A DNA stretch of 64,000 nt from the NCBI RefSeq assembly GCF_900115775.1, contig NZ_FOXS01000006.1:62001-126000 (forward strand). Direction: 5' to 3'. The notes beneath the pieces are model-generated. The model was given only the letters and a program-made list of their open reading frames with translations. It had not been told where the DNA came from and did no database searches. This document shows positions 49,504-58,577 of the stretch, one piece after another (position 1 is the stretch's first letter; each line of letters starts with the position of its first letter). The DNA comes from Hymenobacter arizonensis (GTDB taxonomy: Bacteria; Bacteroidota; Bacteroidia; Cytophagales; Hymenobacteraceae). Position numbers and translations under genes: made by a program.

Positions 49504-50055
49504 CTACCGCGCCATTACATCAAAAGTGACTTGAAAATCATTGCGGACGGCGTAGCTGCCCAAGTTCTGGAAGAAGGAAGTGGAGTTGTAGTTGATTCCA
49601 AATTGAGTGCGGTCGATGGTAGCCGTGCCACTCAGGCGCAGGCCCCCACCCGGCACAGCCGCCACGGCGGCCGGAAAAGCCACGGGCTTGGTCTGGCCTT
49701 TGAGCGTAAGCGTACCGCGCGCCTGCCCGGCCTTAAACTCGGTGAGCTCGAATACGGCGGTGGGGTACTTTGCAGCGTCAAAAAAATCGGCGCCGCGCAG
49801 GTGCTCGGCCAGCTGGGCCTGGTCGTGGCTTATGGTAGCCATGTCAACCACCACGCGGGCGGCGCGCACCGTTTGGCCTTCGGCCACGATGCTGCCCTCG
49901 CGCAGGCGGATGGAGCCTTGGGGTGCCCAGGCCCCTACTTCGGCGTGGCCAGTCCAGGTGAGGGAGCTGGCGGCGGGGTCGAGGCGGTAAGTGGTAGGTC
50001 CCGAGCGGGTGGCCAGCAACGAGAGCAGCAGTGGAAGAATTAAAAGGTTTTTCAT
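49504..50055 (-). CDS. YceI family protein, exported
   Basis: 183 residues from ATG 50055 with a signal peptide (MKNLLILPLLLSLLATRSGP). The lipocalin-like YceI domain follows: YRLDPAASSLTWTGHAEVGA, VVVDMATISHD, HLRGADFFDAAKYPTAVFEL, TLTLKGQTKPVAFPA, and the closing IDRTQFGINYNS region. YceI proteins bind polyprenoid lipids in a long pocket. It is convenient that a PAP2-type phosphatase lies next to it, but a functional link is inference. A small secreted protein gene follows upstream. Confidence 0.9.
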   Translation of the reverse strand: MKNLLILPLLLSLLATRSGPTTYRLDPAASSLTWTGHAEVGAWAPQGSIRLREGSIVAEGQTVRAARVVVDMATISHDQAQLAEHLRGADFFDAAKYPTAVFELTEFKAGQARGTLTLKGQTKPVAFPAAVAAVPGGGLRLSGTATIDRTQFGINYNSTSFFQNLGSYAVRNDFQVTFDVMAR

Positions 50056-50122
50056 AAAAGAGGCAATAGCGGGTGAGTTTTCGAGGTGCATTTAGCCAGC
50101 AGGCTGCCGGCCTGGGGCTTGC

Positions 50123-50671
50123 TTATTTCGGAGGTTGAGGGTTGGCTTCGGTTTCAATCAGCCCGTAGCCTTTGTAGAGGCGCCCTTGGGCATCCTTGGC
50201 GATGATGAACCACAGAGCGTCGCCGCCATACAAGCCCTTGGTGCTGGCAGCGTAGCGGTAGTTGCGCGCAAACGTGTAGGTGACGCCCTGCTTCAGCTGG
50301 CCGCCGGGGCAGTTGAACAGCTCGGCGAATTCGGCGGGCGTTTCGCGCAGGTTCGTTTTCCAGCCCGTGGCATCGTACCAGATGTAGCTGCCGCAGCTCA
50401 CCATTTGCAAGTCGCCGGCTTCGGCTCGGATGGCGGTGCTGTGCTTCCAAACGTAGCCGCCGGGTACGTCCGGGTTGGGCTCGGGGTGGTTGGGGTTGGG
50501 CGTGTGCCAGAGCGTGAGGCCTACGGGCAGGCGCCGCAGCTCGTCGGGCAGTACGCGGGTGCGGTCGGTCCAGGGGGTGCTTGGCCGGGCGGCGCCTGGG
50601 CTGGTTTGGGCGAGAACTGAAGGCACGGCAAGGGTCAGCACGCACAGGGTCGGTAGCAGGAAGTGGAGCAT
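50123..50671 (-). CDS. Secreted hypothetical protein
   Basis: 182 residues from ATG 50671 with signal peptide (MLHFLLPTLCVLTLAVPSVL, cleavage near AQTS). Mature part: Pro-rich start, then LTLWHTPNPNHPEPNPDVPG, two cysteines (MVSCGSYIWYD, LFNCPGG) that may form a disulfide, and WFIIAKDAQGRLYKGYGLIE near the end. I recognise no family. The stretch upstream of the start carries two direct repeats (50730-50768). The 46-residue extension to 50809 contains those repeats and is rejected. Confidence 0.72.
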   Translation of the reverse strand: MLHFLLPTLCVLTLAVPSVLAQTSPGAARPSTPWTDRTRVLPDELRRLPVGLTLWHTPNPNHPEPNPDVPGGYVWKHSTAIRAEAGDLQMVSCGSYIWYDATGWKTNLRETPAEFAELFNCPGGQLKQGVTYTFARNYRYAASTKGLYGGDALWFIIAKDAQGRLYKGYGLIETEANPQPPK

Positions 50672-51426
50672 AGAATGCGGGGTTTGAAGTACGACCCAAA
50701 GGTGGCCTTCTCTCCTACCCCCTATCGCCCCAAAACCGGATGTGGGACGTTCCAAAACTGGATTTGGGCCATTTTGCGGGCTTGACACTCCATTTTTAGC
50801 TTCGCCCACTTTAGGAATATTGCATCGGATGCTTGCTTTGGCAACTCGGCTTTCCTGGTGAGCTAGCTCAGCTTTGTCCGGGCGTTTCTACCCGATGGTT
50901 TCGAGCTCGGGGTTAGCCACTTCGCCGTATGCGGGCTTGGAATCGTGGTGCTCCTATTATTGCTTCCTTCCATCATCTAAACCAAGTCAAAGGCAAATTT
51001 TCTTCGTCCTGGATAGCCTCATTGCGCAAGGTCCGACCCGGCCTATTGCCTGCGGCAGGCCAAGAGACTGATGCATTATGGACGCCTCTCCGAAAGCTTC
51101 CGGTAGCACCTGGCTCTTAATTGCTTCGGCGCAATCCCTGCCAACTTTAGGGGACCTAACACCCAGCTTCTGCACGCTAAAGCGCAAGAAGACGTCAACT
51201 TAGCCCAATGTCAATTAGCATCTGACAAAGTGGGACCATATCAATTATTTTATCAAGCAATTGCTTGAGCTATTGTGCTGCAATTCAATTCATCAGCACT
51301 TCTTTCACAGCCGCTAATCTATATTTTAACAAGAATAAATTGCCTCATAAATTGTCTAAGGCAACGATATATACGTTAAATTAATTTTTTCGCAATTCAG
51401 AAACGCGGAACACTCTCGAAGCAATT
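50672..51426. other. Gene-free stretch
   Basis: No convincing gene in 755 bases. Composition turns AT-rich from about 51190 up to the WcaJ start, likely its promoter region. Two direct repeats sit at 50730-50768. Confidence 0.6.
50730..50768 (-). promoter_or_regulatory. Two 17-base direct repeats, operator-like
   Basis: CCAAAACCGGATGTGGG (50730-50746) and CCAAAACTGGATTTGGG (50752-50768), 22 bases apart, 15 of 17 identical. They lie 59-97 bases upstream of the secreted-protein start at 50671, a spacing of about two helix turns that fits a dimeric regulator. Confidence 0.45.
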
Positions 51427-52821
51427 ATGGATAGAAATTTTATCCGCTCCCTGCAACTCCCTTTTTTATTACTAGACCTGCTGCTGTTAAATACAATTTT
51501 TCTATTCACAAAGCACTACATCACCGACTCAAGCCAAGATGACGTTTTCTCTAATCGCATCTTTTACTGGTTAATAATAAATACGACTTGGCTGGCAGCA
51601 TCCTGGATTGGGCAGATTTATTCCTACGAACGCCTCGGCACCTTCCACCGGTATTTTAAAGGGACGTATCGGGCCTATTTTGCCTGGACCTTCCTGACAC
51701 TGGTTGGCACCTTTCTGTTGCGGGAGATACTGCCCTTATCTCGCGTATTCGCGTATTCTACCATAATCATCTTTGCGGGTGCGCTATTGGTGGCGCGGCT
51801 GTTCTACCTGGCTATCCACACGTGGGTGCGAGCCAAAGGCGGCCTGCGCCGACGCGTATTGATACTAGGCTACAACAAAGTGGCTGAGAAGCTGGCTACT
51901 TACTTGGAGAGCGAAGAACTGAGCGTGCGCATTGAGGGCTTTGTTGACGACCTACGCAAACCAACCAATCACGCTAAATATAAAATATTTCCGGGAATTA
52001 AAGACACCCTCGAAATTGCAAGGCAACAAGGCGTTACCGAGATTTATTCGACCATCATGCCCGAAAACAATAGCGCGGTGTACGGCATGATGCAGCAAGC
52101 CGACAAGGACTTGATTCGCTTTCGAATTGTGCCCGACTTCTCGTACTTCATCAACCGCCCGGTGCACGTAGACTACCTGTTTGAACTGCCCATTTTATCG
52201 GTTCGGAAGGAACCCCTCCAAGAAGTGCTGAACCGCCTTAATAAGCGAGCCTTTGATGTTGTGGTCAGCCTGGGCGTTACGATTCTTATCCTGAGCTGGT
52301 TGGTGCCGCTGCTAGGTATAATCATCTACCTGCAATCGCCGGGGCCTGTTTTCTTTGTCCAGAAGCGCAGCGGCCTCGACAACCAGCCTTTCAACTGTTT
52401 CAAGTTCCGGAGCATGACGGTAAATAAAGAATCGGATTCGAAACAGGCCACGAAAAACGATGCCCGCGTCACCCGCATTGGCCGCTTCATGCGCAAAACC
52501 AGCCTCGATGAGTTTCCGCAGTTTCTAAACGTACTCTTCGGGCAAATGAGCATTGTGGGGCCGCGGCCACACATGCTCAAGCACACCATCGAATACGCAT
52601 CGATGGAAGACCAATACATGATTCGCCAGTTCCTGAAGCCCGGCATCACGGGTTGGGCCCAGGTAAATGGCTACCGCGGCGAAATCACGGAGCTCCGGCA
52701 CATACAGAAGCGGGTAGAGTACGACTTGTGGTACCTAGAAAACTGGAGCTTGTCGCTGGACTTGAAAATCATGTTTCTGACGGTTTACAATGTGTTTAAG
52801 GGAGAAGAGAATGCCTACTAA
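51427..52821 (+). CDS. Undecaprenyl-phosphate glucose phosphotransferase (WcaJ type)
   Basis: 464-residue polyprenyl-phosphate sugar-1-phosphate transferase that starts exopolysaccharide synthesis by loading a sugar phosphate on the lipid carrier. Four N-terminal helices (about 10-120), a CoA-binding-like Rossmann domain (RRVLILGYNKVAEKLATYLE, about 140-250), then a membrane helix and the catalytic domain: KRAFDVVVSLGV, FFVQKRSGLDNQPFNCFKFR, MRKTSLDEFPQFLNVLFGQM, VGPRPHM and WAQVNGYRGE. Complete and of normal length. No other exopolysaccharide genes follow; instead two GAF proteins do. A long AT-rich leader precedes it. Confidence 0.93.
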   Translation: MDRNFIRSLQLPFLLLDLLLLNTIFLFTKHYITDSSQDDVFSNRIFYWLIINTTWLAASWIGQIYSYERLGTFHRYFKGTYRAYFAWTFLTLVGTFLLREILPLSRVFAYSTIIIFAGALLVARLFYLAIHTWVRAKGGLRRRVLILGYNKVAEKLATYLESEELSVRIEGFVDDLRKPTNHAKYKIFPGIKDTLEIARQQGVTEIYSTIMPENNSAVYGMMQQADKDLIRFRIVPDFSYFINRPVHVDYLFELPILSVRKEPLQEVLNRLNKRAFDVVVSLGVTILILSWLVPLLGIIIYLQSPGPVFFVQKRSGLDNQPFNCFKFRSMTVNKESDSKQATKNDARVTRIGRFMRKTSLDEFPQFLNVLFGQMSIVGPRPHMLKHTIEYASMEDQYMIRQFLKPGITGWAQVNGYRGEITELRHIQKRVEYDLWYLENWSLSLDLKIMFLTVYNVFKGEENAY

Positions 52822-52845
52822 GTCACACGCCTAAGTTCTGACGCC

Positions 52846-53520
52846 ATGATTTCGCCCAGCCTGCCCGAGAACGAGTCAGCACGTCTGCAATCGTTGGTTG
52901 AGCACCAGTTGCTGGATACTCTGCCCGAGGAGGTCTACGACGACATCACGCGCTTGGCAGCCGAAATCTGCGGTACCCCCATCGCCGCCATCAACCTCGT
53001 TGCCAGCAACCGGCTTTGGCCAAAATCAATTGTAGGCTTTCCGGCCGAAAGTTATCCCCGGGACATTTCCTTCTGCGCCCATACCATCCTCAACCCTGGC
53101 GAAGTCCTGCTGGTGCCCGATGCGCGCTACGATGAGCGGTTTCATAACAACCCCAACATCACCGGCGACCCAGGTGTCGTTTTTTACGCTGGTGTGCCAG
53201 TGCAAGATGCTCAAGGACGGGCCTTGGGCTCGCTATGCGTATGCGACACCCGGCCTCGGGAATTATCGGACCTCAAGCTGGAGTCGCTTAAAGCATTAGC
53301 TAAATTGGTGAACACCCATTTTCAGCTACGGCGCACTCAGATGGAACTGGAGAAAGCACACGACCAGGTGCGCGCGGCTCAGCCCATTCTCGATGTCATT
53401 GCTATGACAATAGGCTCGCTCCAAGCTGGCTTAGGCGAATTAGAAACCCGTAGTCAATTGCACTCTCTTCAGCAAGAGGCAACTGCCTTGAGGAGTGTAT
53501 TGACGCTGTCTTCAGAATAG
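52846..53520 (+). CDS. Stand-alone GAF domain protein, copy 1
   Basis: 224 residues: one GAF domain (about 10-165) of the type usually found at the N-terminus of sensor kinases: LLDTLPEEVYDDITRLAAEI, CGTPIAAINLVASNRLWPKS, DISFCAHTIL and FYAGVPVQDAQGRALGSLCV. It is followed only by a helical tail. No kinase, cyclase or DNA-binding output. The gene begins 24 bases after the WcaJ stop and is probably in the same operon. A paralog lies at 53838-54506. The ligand is unknown. Confidence 0.85.
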   Translation: MISPSLPENESARLQSLVEHQLLDTLPEEVYDDITRLAAEICGTPIAAINLVASNRLWPKSIVGFPAESYPRDISFCAHTILNPGEVLLVPDARYDERFHNNPNITGDPGVVFYAGVPVQDAQGRALGSLCVCDTRPRELSDLKLESLKALAKLVNTHFQLRRTQMELEKAHDQVRAAQPILDVIAMTIGSLQAGLGELETRSQLHSLQQEATALRSVLTLSSE

Positions 53521-53837
53521 AGCCCGTATCTAACCACCTTCTATAAATCTTGTGCCTAGGCAAAATTTTGGCATTATAAAACATTGTAACTTATGTGTTA
53601 GTCAGACTATTACTTTCTGATAGAACAGGTACTTTCTTACTAGTACTGAGGCTTCAAATATGATTACGCATTTTGCTTGTTACATTCGCTTAGGTGAACA
53701 TTACAAGTTACTTAATTTATAGTTATTTCAATAATTACAAGCATTAATAAGAAGCAAGCCTGCGTGACGAGTTCGTAAGCTTGACCAGCGCACGTAGGCG
53801 AACAACGCATTCGTTCCCACCCTCTCCCCTTCTACCC
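53521..53837. other. AT-rich spacer between GAF genes
   Basis: No supported gene. A/T-rich throughout, with no perfect hairpin; probably holds the promoter of the second GAF gene. Confidence 0.5.
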
Positions 53838-54506
53838 ATGGCAACTGCTCCCACCCACCCCGATGAATTTAACCGGTTGCGTTCGCTAGCCGAACACAAC
53901 CTGCTCGATACCCAGCCAGAGGAAGTCTACGACGACATCACGCGCTTGGCGGCCGAAATTTGCGGCACTCCCATCGCCGCCATCAATCTCATTGCCGGCG
54001 ACCGGCACTGGAGCAAGTCGGCTTACGGATTTGCGGCGGGAAGCATGCCTTTGGAACAGTCTTTTTGTGTCCACACCATTCTCAATCCAGACGAGGCAAC
54101 GGTGGTATCGGACCTCCGCTACGATGAGCGGTTCTACGATAACCCACTGACTGTGAACAAGCCAAACTTGGCCTTCTATGCTGGAGTGGCAGTGAAAGAT
54201 GCTCAGGGCTTGCCGCTGGGTACTCTCTGTGTGCTTGATACCCGCCCCCGGGAGTTGCCGGAGTTAAAGCTGGAATCGCTCAAAGCCCTTGCCAAGTTGG
54301 TTGAGACCCATTTGCAGCTGCGCCGCACCCAAATGATGCTGGAATTGAAGCAAAAGCAAGTGAGCGAGGCCCAACCCATTTTGCAGCGCCTGATTGACGC
54401 CAGCAACATCTCGCTTGACAAAGCCCCCATCTCTGCACTGTCTATGAGCTACTTGCGGAACGAAGTAGTGAGCTTACAGCGGCTGCTGGCATTACCACCC
54501 AGGTAG
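53838..54506 (+). CDS. Stand-alone GAF domain protein, copy 2
   Basis: 222 residues from ATG 53838; a 19-residue upstream extension to 53781 is not supported. Very similar to the previous GAF protein (shared EEVYDDITRLAAEICGTPIA and ESLKALAKLV segments), with the domain at about 12-165 and a helical tail ending in AlaLeu-Pro-rich sequence. Differences around GDRHWSKSAYGFAAGSMPLE suggest a different ligand pocket. The two copies look like a tandem duplication now separated by a 317-base AT-rich spacer. Confidence 0.85.
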   Translation: MATAPTHPDEFNRLRSLAEHNLLDTQPEEVYDDITRLAAEICGTPIAAINLIAGDRHWSKSAYGFAAGSMPLEQSFCVHTILNPDEATVVSDLRYDERFYDNPLTVNKPNLAFYAGVAVKDAQGLPLGTLCVLDTRPRELPELKLESLKALAKLVETHLQLRRTQMMLELKQKQVSEAQPILQRLIDASNISLDKAPISALSMSYLRNEVVSLQRLLALPPR

Positions 54507-54706
54507 CCACCGGCAAGCTGTTATAGCGGCCGTCCTCACGTTAGAGCATTGTTTTTGGGGCCTATTTGCCGTGGCACGCCCCCCTGGCGTGAACTGCCTT
54601 TAGAATTTGCTAATCGTTTGTTGCGGGCGGCAGAAGCTGCCTGCAACTTACTGCTACGCCGCCCCCCGTTGGCACCGTTTCTCCATAAACTCATTGACCA
54701 GCCTTC

Positions 54707-55063
54707 ATGAACGTCAGACATTTACTGTTTTTTGCCCTGTCCGCTTGTATTATCCTACTTTCAGCCAGCGGCTGCAAAAAGTGCAAAGGCGAACAGCCGC
54801 GGGCACGTATCACCAACAACGGGACTCAGAAGGCCAGCGTGCAGGTTAAAACTTCGGGTGGCAATACCATCAACATCAACAATGTGGACCCCGGCACTTC
54901 TTCCGAATACGCCAGCTACGCGCCGGGCCAGGTTACGTTCACCATCACGGTGAACAATGCCAACTACGTCAAAATCACCGACATCAGCACCTGCTACCAG
55001 TACGACATTGCCATCGACCGGGCCAATGCCATCACGGTAAACGGCGTCGACCGGAACGACTAA
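54707..55063 (+). CDS. Small beta-rich lipoprotein
   Basis: 118 residues: signal peptide with lipobox (FFALSACIILLSASGCKKC). The mature part is one short beta-sandwich-like domain: ARITNNGTQKASVQVKTSGG, then ININNVDPGTSSEYASYAPG, then FTITVNNANYVKITDIST and a closing strand. I recognise no named family. Two cysteines follow the lipid site (CKKCKG). It stands alone and converges with the AraC regulator gene ending at 55155. Confidence 0.75.
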   Translation: MNVRHLLFFALSACIILLSASGCKKCKGEQPRARITNNGTQKASVQVKTSGGNTININNVDPGTSSEYASYAPGQVTFTITVNNANYVKITDISTCYQYDIAIDRANAITVNGVDRND

Positions 55064-55154
55064 GCACTGCGACAACGCACCGGATTTGCCCCAACTTAGC
55101 AGGGAGCCGCTACGATTATAACGGGCGTGGCCCTGCAGAATTATTAGCCCCACG

Positions 55155-56393
55155 CTAGGGCTGATAGTCCCGCGGGGCTACGCCCGTTACTTGTTTAAAT
55201 ATGCGATTGAAGGTGGTTTTGGAATTGAAGCCGCTTTCAAACGCAATACCCAGCAGGGTGAAGCGGCGGGCGTCGGGGGCGGCGAGGCGGCGCTGCACTT
55301 CGGCCACCCGGTAGCCGTTCACCAGTTCGTTGAAGGAGCGGCCGAAGCCGGCGTTGACCGTGAAGGAGATGAGGCGCGCGGGCAGGCCGGTGTGGGCCGC
55401 CAGCTCGGCCAGGGTCAGGGTGGGGTTTTGGTAGAGCTGGTCGTCGACCAAGGCCCGGCGGATGCGCTCCATGATGAGCGGGTCGGGGCCCCCGGGGGTG
55501 GCTACTTCTGATGGTTGGCGGTTGGGCGCGGGCGCTATTTCATTCGTAACATTAGGTTCGCCGGCAGCATTTGGCCCGGCCGAAACGGCGATGGCAGGTA
55601 CTGCCTGTGGACTGGCGGCCGCAATTGGCTCCGGAGACGCTATTGCGTCTTGCTGTTCGGCTTCGGGAGCGAAATGCACCGCCCGCATATCTGCCTGGCG
55701 CAGCCCCACAACGCCGATGACGAACACAACGCCGCCTAGCATCTCGCTAGAGTAGTCGTATTGGTAATAAATCCCCCAGAATTCGCGCAGCAGCAACTCA
55801 ATCAGCCACTGCCCGCTGACCAGGCCCAGGAGCACCAGCAGCCACCGTAGCCAGCGCAGCCGTAGCCGCGACACTTCCGAGAAGTTGTCTTCCAGCCAGC
55901 GGCCGTACTGCCGCAGCAGGCGCAGGCTCAGGAACAGGTACACCATTAGCGAAACCCAGGTACCGATGAACTCCAGTCGGTAGGTGAAGGGCTGGTGCAC
56001 ATTCTGCCAAAAGTTGTTGCGCACGGCATAGGGCTGAAACCGCAGCCACCAATACAGAACTGCCTGCGCCAGCACGGGCACAAAATGCGCCCAGTACTGC
56101 CCACGCCAGCGAAACTCACTGTTTACCAGGCTGCGCACGTAGAGATACAGCAGCGGCCCAAACCCCAGCGAGTAGTAAATGGGCGAAAAATAGAGCTCGG
56201 CAGACTGCGCATACAGCCCCGACACCCGAAAAAACCCGTCGACCAGCCACAGCGCGATGGCCAGCATGAGCAAGGCCAGAAAGCGGTTCGACACGCGGTT
56301 TTGCGGGGCCCAAAACAGCAGCCCGGCCGCGAACAGCGCCTGCGCAATCACGGCAAAGGCTGCCGCCGACAACGGGGAAAGGGTGATTTGCAT
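55155..56393 (-). CDS. AraC family regulator with N-terminal membrane domain
   Basis: 412 residues from ATG 56393 (MQITLSPLSAAAFAVIAQAL); the frame is open much further upstream but that part has no character. Six to seven helices (about 5-215) are followed by a Pro/Ala-rich linker (ASPEPIAAASPQAVPAIAVS) and an AraC domain ending TLLGIAFESGFNSKTTFNRI, FKQVTGVAPRDYQ. Same design as the regulator at 38039, but the linker is longer. Target genes are unknown; the neighbouring DUF421 gene diverges from it. Confidence 0.9.
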   Translation of the reverse strand: MQITLSPLSAAAFAVIAQALFAAGLLFWAPQNRVSNRFLALLMLAIALWLVDGFFRVSGLYAQSAELYFSPIYYSLGFGPLLYLYVRSLVNSEFRWRGQYWAHFVPVLAQAVLYWWLRFQPYAVRNNFWQNVHQPFTYRLEFIGTWVSLMVYLFLSLRLLRQYGRWLEDNFSEVSRLRLRWLRWLLVLLGLVSGQWLIELLLREFWGIYYQYDYSSEMLGGVVFVIGVVGLRQADMRAVHFAPEAEQQDAIASPEPIAAASPQAVPAIAVSAGPNAAGEPNVTNEIAPAPNRQPSEVATPGGPDPLIMERIRRALVDDQLYQNPTLTLAELAAHTGLPARLISFTVNAGFGRSFNELVNGYRVAEVQRRLAAPDARRFTLLGIAFESGFNSKTTFNRIFKQVTGVAPRDYQP

Positions 56394-56689
56394 TGCGCCT
56401 GAAGGTACCTCAATCGCAAATATGCACCCGCGGGGCCAGGCCTCGGTTGCGTTATACTGCCTCCTGGCTTTTGCCGCGGGCCGATAGTGGCAGCAGCCAT
56501 CAACCTGAGCATTGTTTGGCAGCAAGTAGCCCGTTCTCAACCCGCCAGCAAAACCCCCACGGCCGTGCTTAACGTATTGAGGCGGCACTCCCCTCCTGCC
56601 CATGCCTTGCGCGCAGCCGCCCCCAACGGGCGGGCACGCATTACCCGGCAGCGCCCAGCGGCGGACCACCTCCATCTTCAATTCTGCCC

Positions 56690-57406
56690 ATGCTTTTTCT
56701 TGCCGAACCCGTTACGCCCTTCGACTGGCAGCGCCTTGTGTGGACGGGCGAGCAAACCCCGCTCTTTGCGCTGGAAGTGGCTTTTCGGTGCGTAGTGACT
56801 TACCTGATGCTGCTGGCGGCGCTGCGCATCACGGGCCGGCGCAGCGTGAAGCAGCTGTCGTTGTTTGAGTTGAGCATCCTCATTGGCCTGGGCTCCATTG
56901 CGGGCGACACTATGTTTTACTCGGAGGTGCCCATCAGCCACGCCGCCATCGTATTTGGGGTGGTGATGGGGATGTACTGGCTGTTCAACTACCTCACCGA
57001 GGTTTCGCCCAAATTCAGCGACTGGATGGAGGGCAAAGAAATATTGCTGCTGGAGCACGGCCACTTGCATTGGGATACCTTTCACCGGCAGAGCCTCACG
57101 CAAAAAGAGCTGTTCGGGGCGCTACGACAGCAACAGGTGGAGCACCTGGGCCAGCTGAAAGCCGTGTACAGCGAAGCCACCGGCGAGATGAGCGTGTTTT
57201 TCTACGAAGACTCCGACGTCTGCCCGGGCCTGTCGATTATTCCCGCCGAGCTGGCTCGGGCTCAGGAAGTTATTACCACGGCCGGCCCGCACGCCTGCAC
57301 CACCTGCGGCAACGTAGCAGAGCTGCAGCCCCGGCCTTCGTTTGCCTGTCCGGTGTGCCGGGAAGCGCGCTGGCTGCCCGCCTGTACTGCCCGGCGCATT
57401 ACGTAG
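56690..57406 (+). CDS. DUF421 membrane protein with C-terminal zinc-ribbon-like tail
   Basis: 238 residues. N-terminal helices (about 22-100) and the DUF421 signature: YLMLLAALRITGRRSVKQLS, LFELSILIGLGSIAGD, then the cytoplasmic domain with DWMEGKEILLLEHGHLHW, SLTQKELFGALRQQQVEHLG and AVYSEATGEMSVFFYE. Unusually, the tail carries two CxxC pairs (HACTTCGN and FACPVC) about 18 residues apart, as in a zinc ribbon. DUF421 proteins are linked to envelope stress and sporulation in other bacteria, but have no proven biochemical role. Confidence 0.87.
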   Translation: MLFLAEPVTPFDWQRLVWTGEQTPLFALEVAFRCVVTYLMLLAALRITGRRSVKQLSLFELSILIGLGSIAGDTMFYSEVPISHAAIVFGVVMGMYWLFNYLTEVSPKFSDWMEGKEILLLEHGHLHWDTFHRQSLTQKELFGALRQQQVEHLGQLKAVYSEATGEMSVFFYEDSDVCPGLSIIPAELARAQEVITTAGPHACTTCGNVAELQPRPSFACPVCREARWLPACTARRIT

Positions 57407-57650
57407 CCACAGCCATTGCCTTGACTAGCAACGGCTTCATTAAACCATGCCTCCGGCACCTCGTATACTTTGGTAAGTAGCGCGGGTGGGCTTTACCCGT
57501 GTTTCCTCTGTGTTTGCCCTGGCAAACTGGGTTTGGCTTCAGCAGGCAATTTCGTCGGCCGATGGCTAAAATCATGACCGCCCGAAACCGAAAGGCATGC
57601 TTCTACGCTAATTCTATATCCTCCTTTTCACTTTATAAAACCTACTTCTT

Positions 57651-58064
57651 ATGGCAGCTGATGATTCGAATAACCGCAATAATGAAAACGCTGATGCTGA
57701 AAACGTGCATCGCCGCACGCAGCAGCAGGTAGCCAACGACGGCTCCGACACGCCCCGCCCCGAGAACGCAGGTGGCGTAAGTGCGCAGCAGCAAGGCGCC
57801 AATAAGCTAACCTCTTCTCCCGACAGCTTCGGCAACCATGGCGGCAACCGCAGCGGCACTAACGAAACGCCCCAGGACGCGAAGGGCAGCAGCAATCGCG
57901 GCGACCGCCCCAACAATGTGAACGACGGCGGTGGCCCTGATACTGAAAAAGCCAACCAGACCAAAAACACCACGACCTACAAATCCGAGTATTCCAACGC
58001 CAACTCGGCCCCCAGCTCCGCCAACGACGGCGGCAAAATGGGTGATGAAGACAATCCGGCCTAA
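57651..58064 (+). CDS. Hydrophilin-like disordered protein
   Basis: 137 residues made almost entirely of Asn, Asp, Gly, Ser, Gln, Ala and Lys (MAADDSNNRNNENADAENVH, NNVNDGGGPDTEKANQTKNT). No hydrophobic core, no cysteine, no signal peptide. Such compositions are typical of stress-protective hydrophilins. It has real-gene codon use and a clear start close to TATA-rich sequence. A 31-base-pair perfect hairpin lies 21 bases past the stop. Confidence 0.65.
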   Translation: MAADDSNNRNNENADAENVHRRTQQQVANDGSDTPRPENAGGVSAQQQGANKLTSSPDSFGNHGGNRSGTNETPQDAKGSSNRGDRPNNVNDGGGPDTEKANQTKNTTTYKSEYSNANSAPSSANDGGKMGDEDNPA

Positions 58065-58085
58065 CCCTTCTTAGGCTCATGCCAA

Positions 58086-58150
58086 CGCCAATGGCCGCCC
58101 GGGCACCCGAACGTCAGCGTGACGTTCGGGTGCCCGGGCGGCCATTGGCG
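58086..58150. repeat. Perfect 31-base inverted repeat
   Basis: Left arm 58086-58116 and right arm 58120-58150 are exact complements (starts CGCCAATGGCCGCCCGGGCA) around the loop GCG. No T-run follows, so it may be a dispersed element rather than a simple terminator, although it separates convergent genes. Confidence 0.85.
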
Positions 58151-58176
58151 CTATATTTAAGCTTGTGCCTGAGGCG

Positions 58177-58548
58177 CTACCCACGCGCTAGCCAGTAGCC
58201 CGCCCCGGCTAACAGCACACCAACCACCACACTTCCACCGGCATACAGCGCCGCCAGGCCTACCTGCCCTTCGCGCAGCAAGGCCACGTTCTCCAAAGCA
58301 ACCGCCGAAAACGTGGTGAAGCCCCCGCAAAAGCCGGTGATGAGCAGCAGGCGCCAGCCCGCGCCCAGATGGTGGCGCTCCAGCACGCCCAGCAGCAGGC
58401 CCGCCAGCAGGCAGCCCAGGGCATTTACGGCGCCGGTGCCCACGGGCCAGGCCAGGGCCCAGCGGCCCTGCACGTACTGCTGCATCAGGTAGCGCACTAT
58501 GGCGCCCGCACCGCCGCCCACGCCAATCAGTAGCCAGGAGTAGTTCAT
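58177..58548 (-). CDS. crcB: Fluoride channel CrcB/Fluc
   Basis: 123-residue four-helix membrane protein exporting fluoride as a dual-topology dimer. Motifs: GVGGGAGAIVRYLMQQ, VGTGAVNALGCLLAG, GFCGGFTTFSAVALEN. Complete and of normal length. It lies 29 bases after the class D beta-lactamase-like gene, on the same strand, and is probably cotranscribed with it. No fluoride riboswitch fits in the gap. Confidence 0.92.
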   Translation of the reverse strand: MNYSWLLIGVGGGAGAIVRYLMQQYVQGRWALAWPVGTGAVNALGCLLAGLLLGVLERHHLGAGWRLLLITGFCGGFTTFSAVALENVALLREGQVGLAALYAGGSVVVGVLLAGAGYWLARG

Positions 58549-58577
58549 GGCGGCAAACTTACGCGGCCCGGCGCAGC

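Noticed and set aside
50874..51071. Small plus-strand open frames upstream of WcaJ
   Set aside because: Overlapping frames, no motif, and the base composition is that of non-coding DNA.
58549..58577. Fluoride riboswitch before crcB
   Set aside because: The gap to the upstream gene is only 29 bases, too short for the riboswitch fold.
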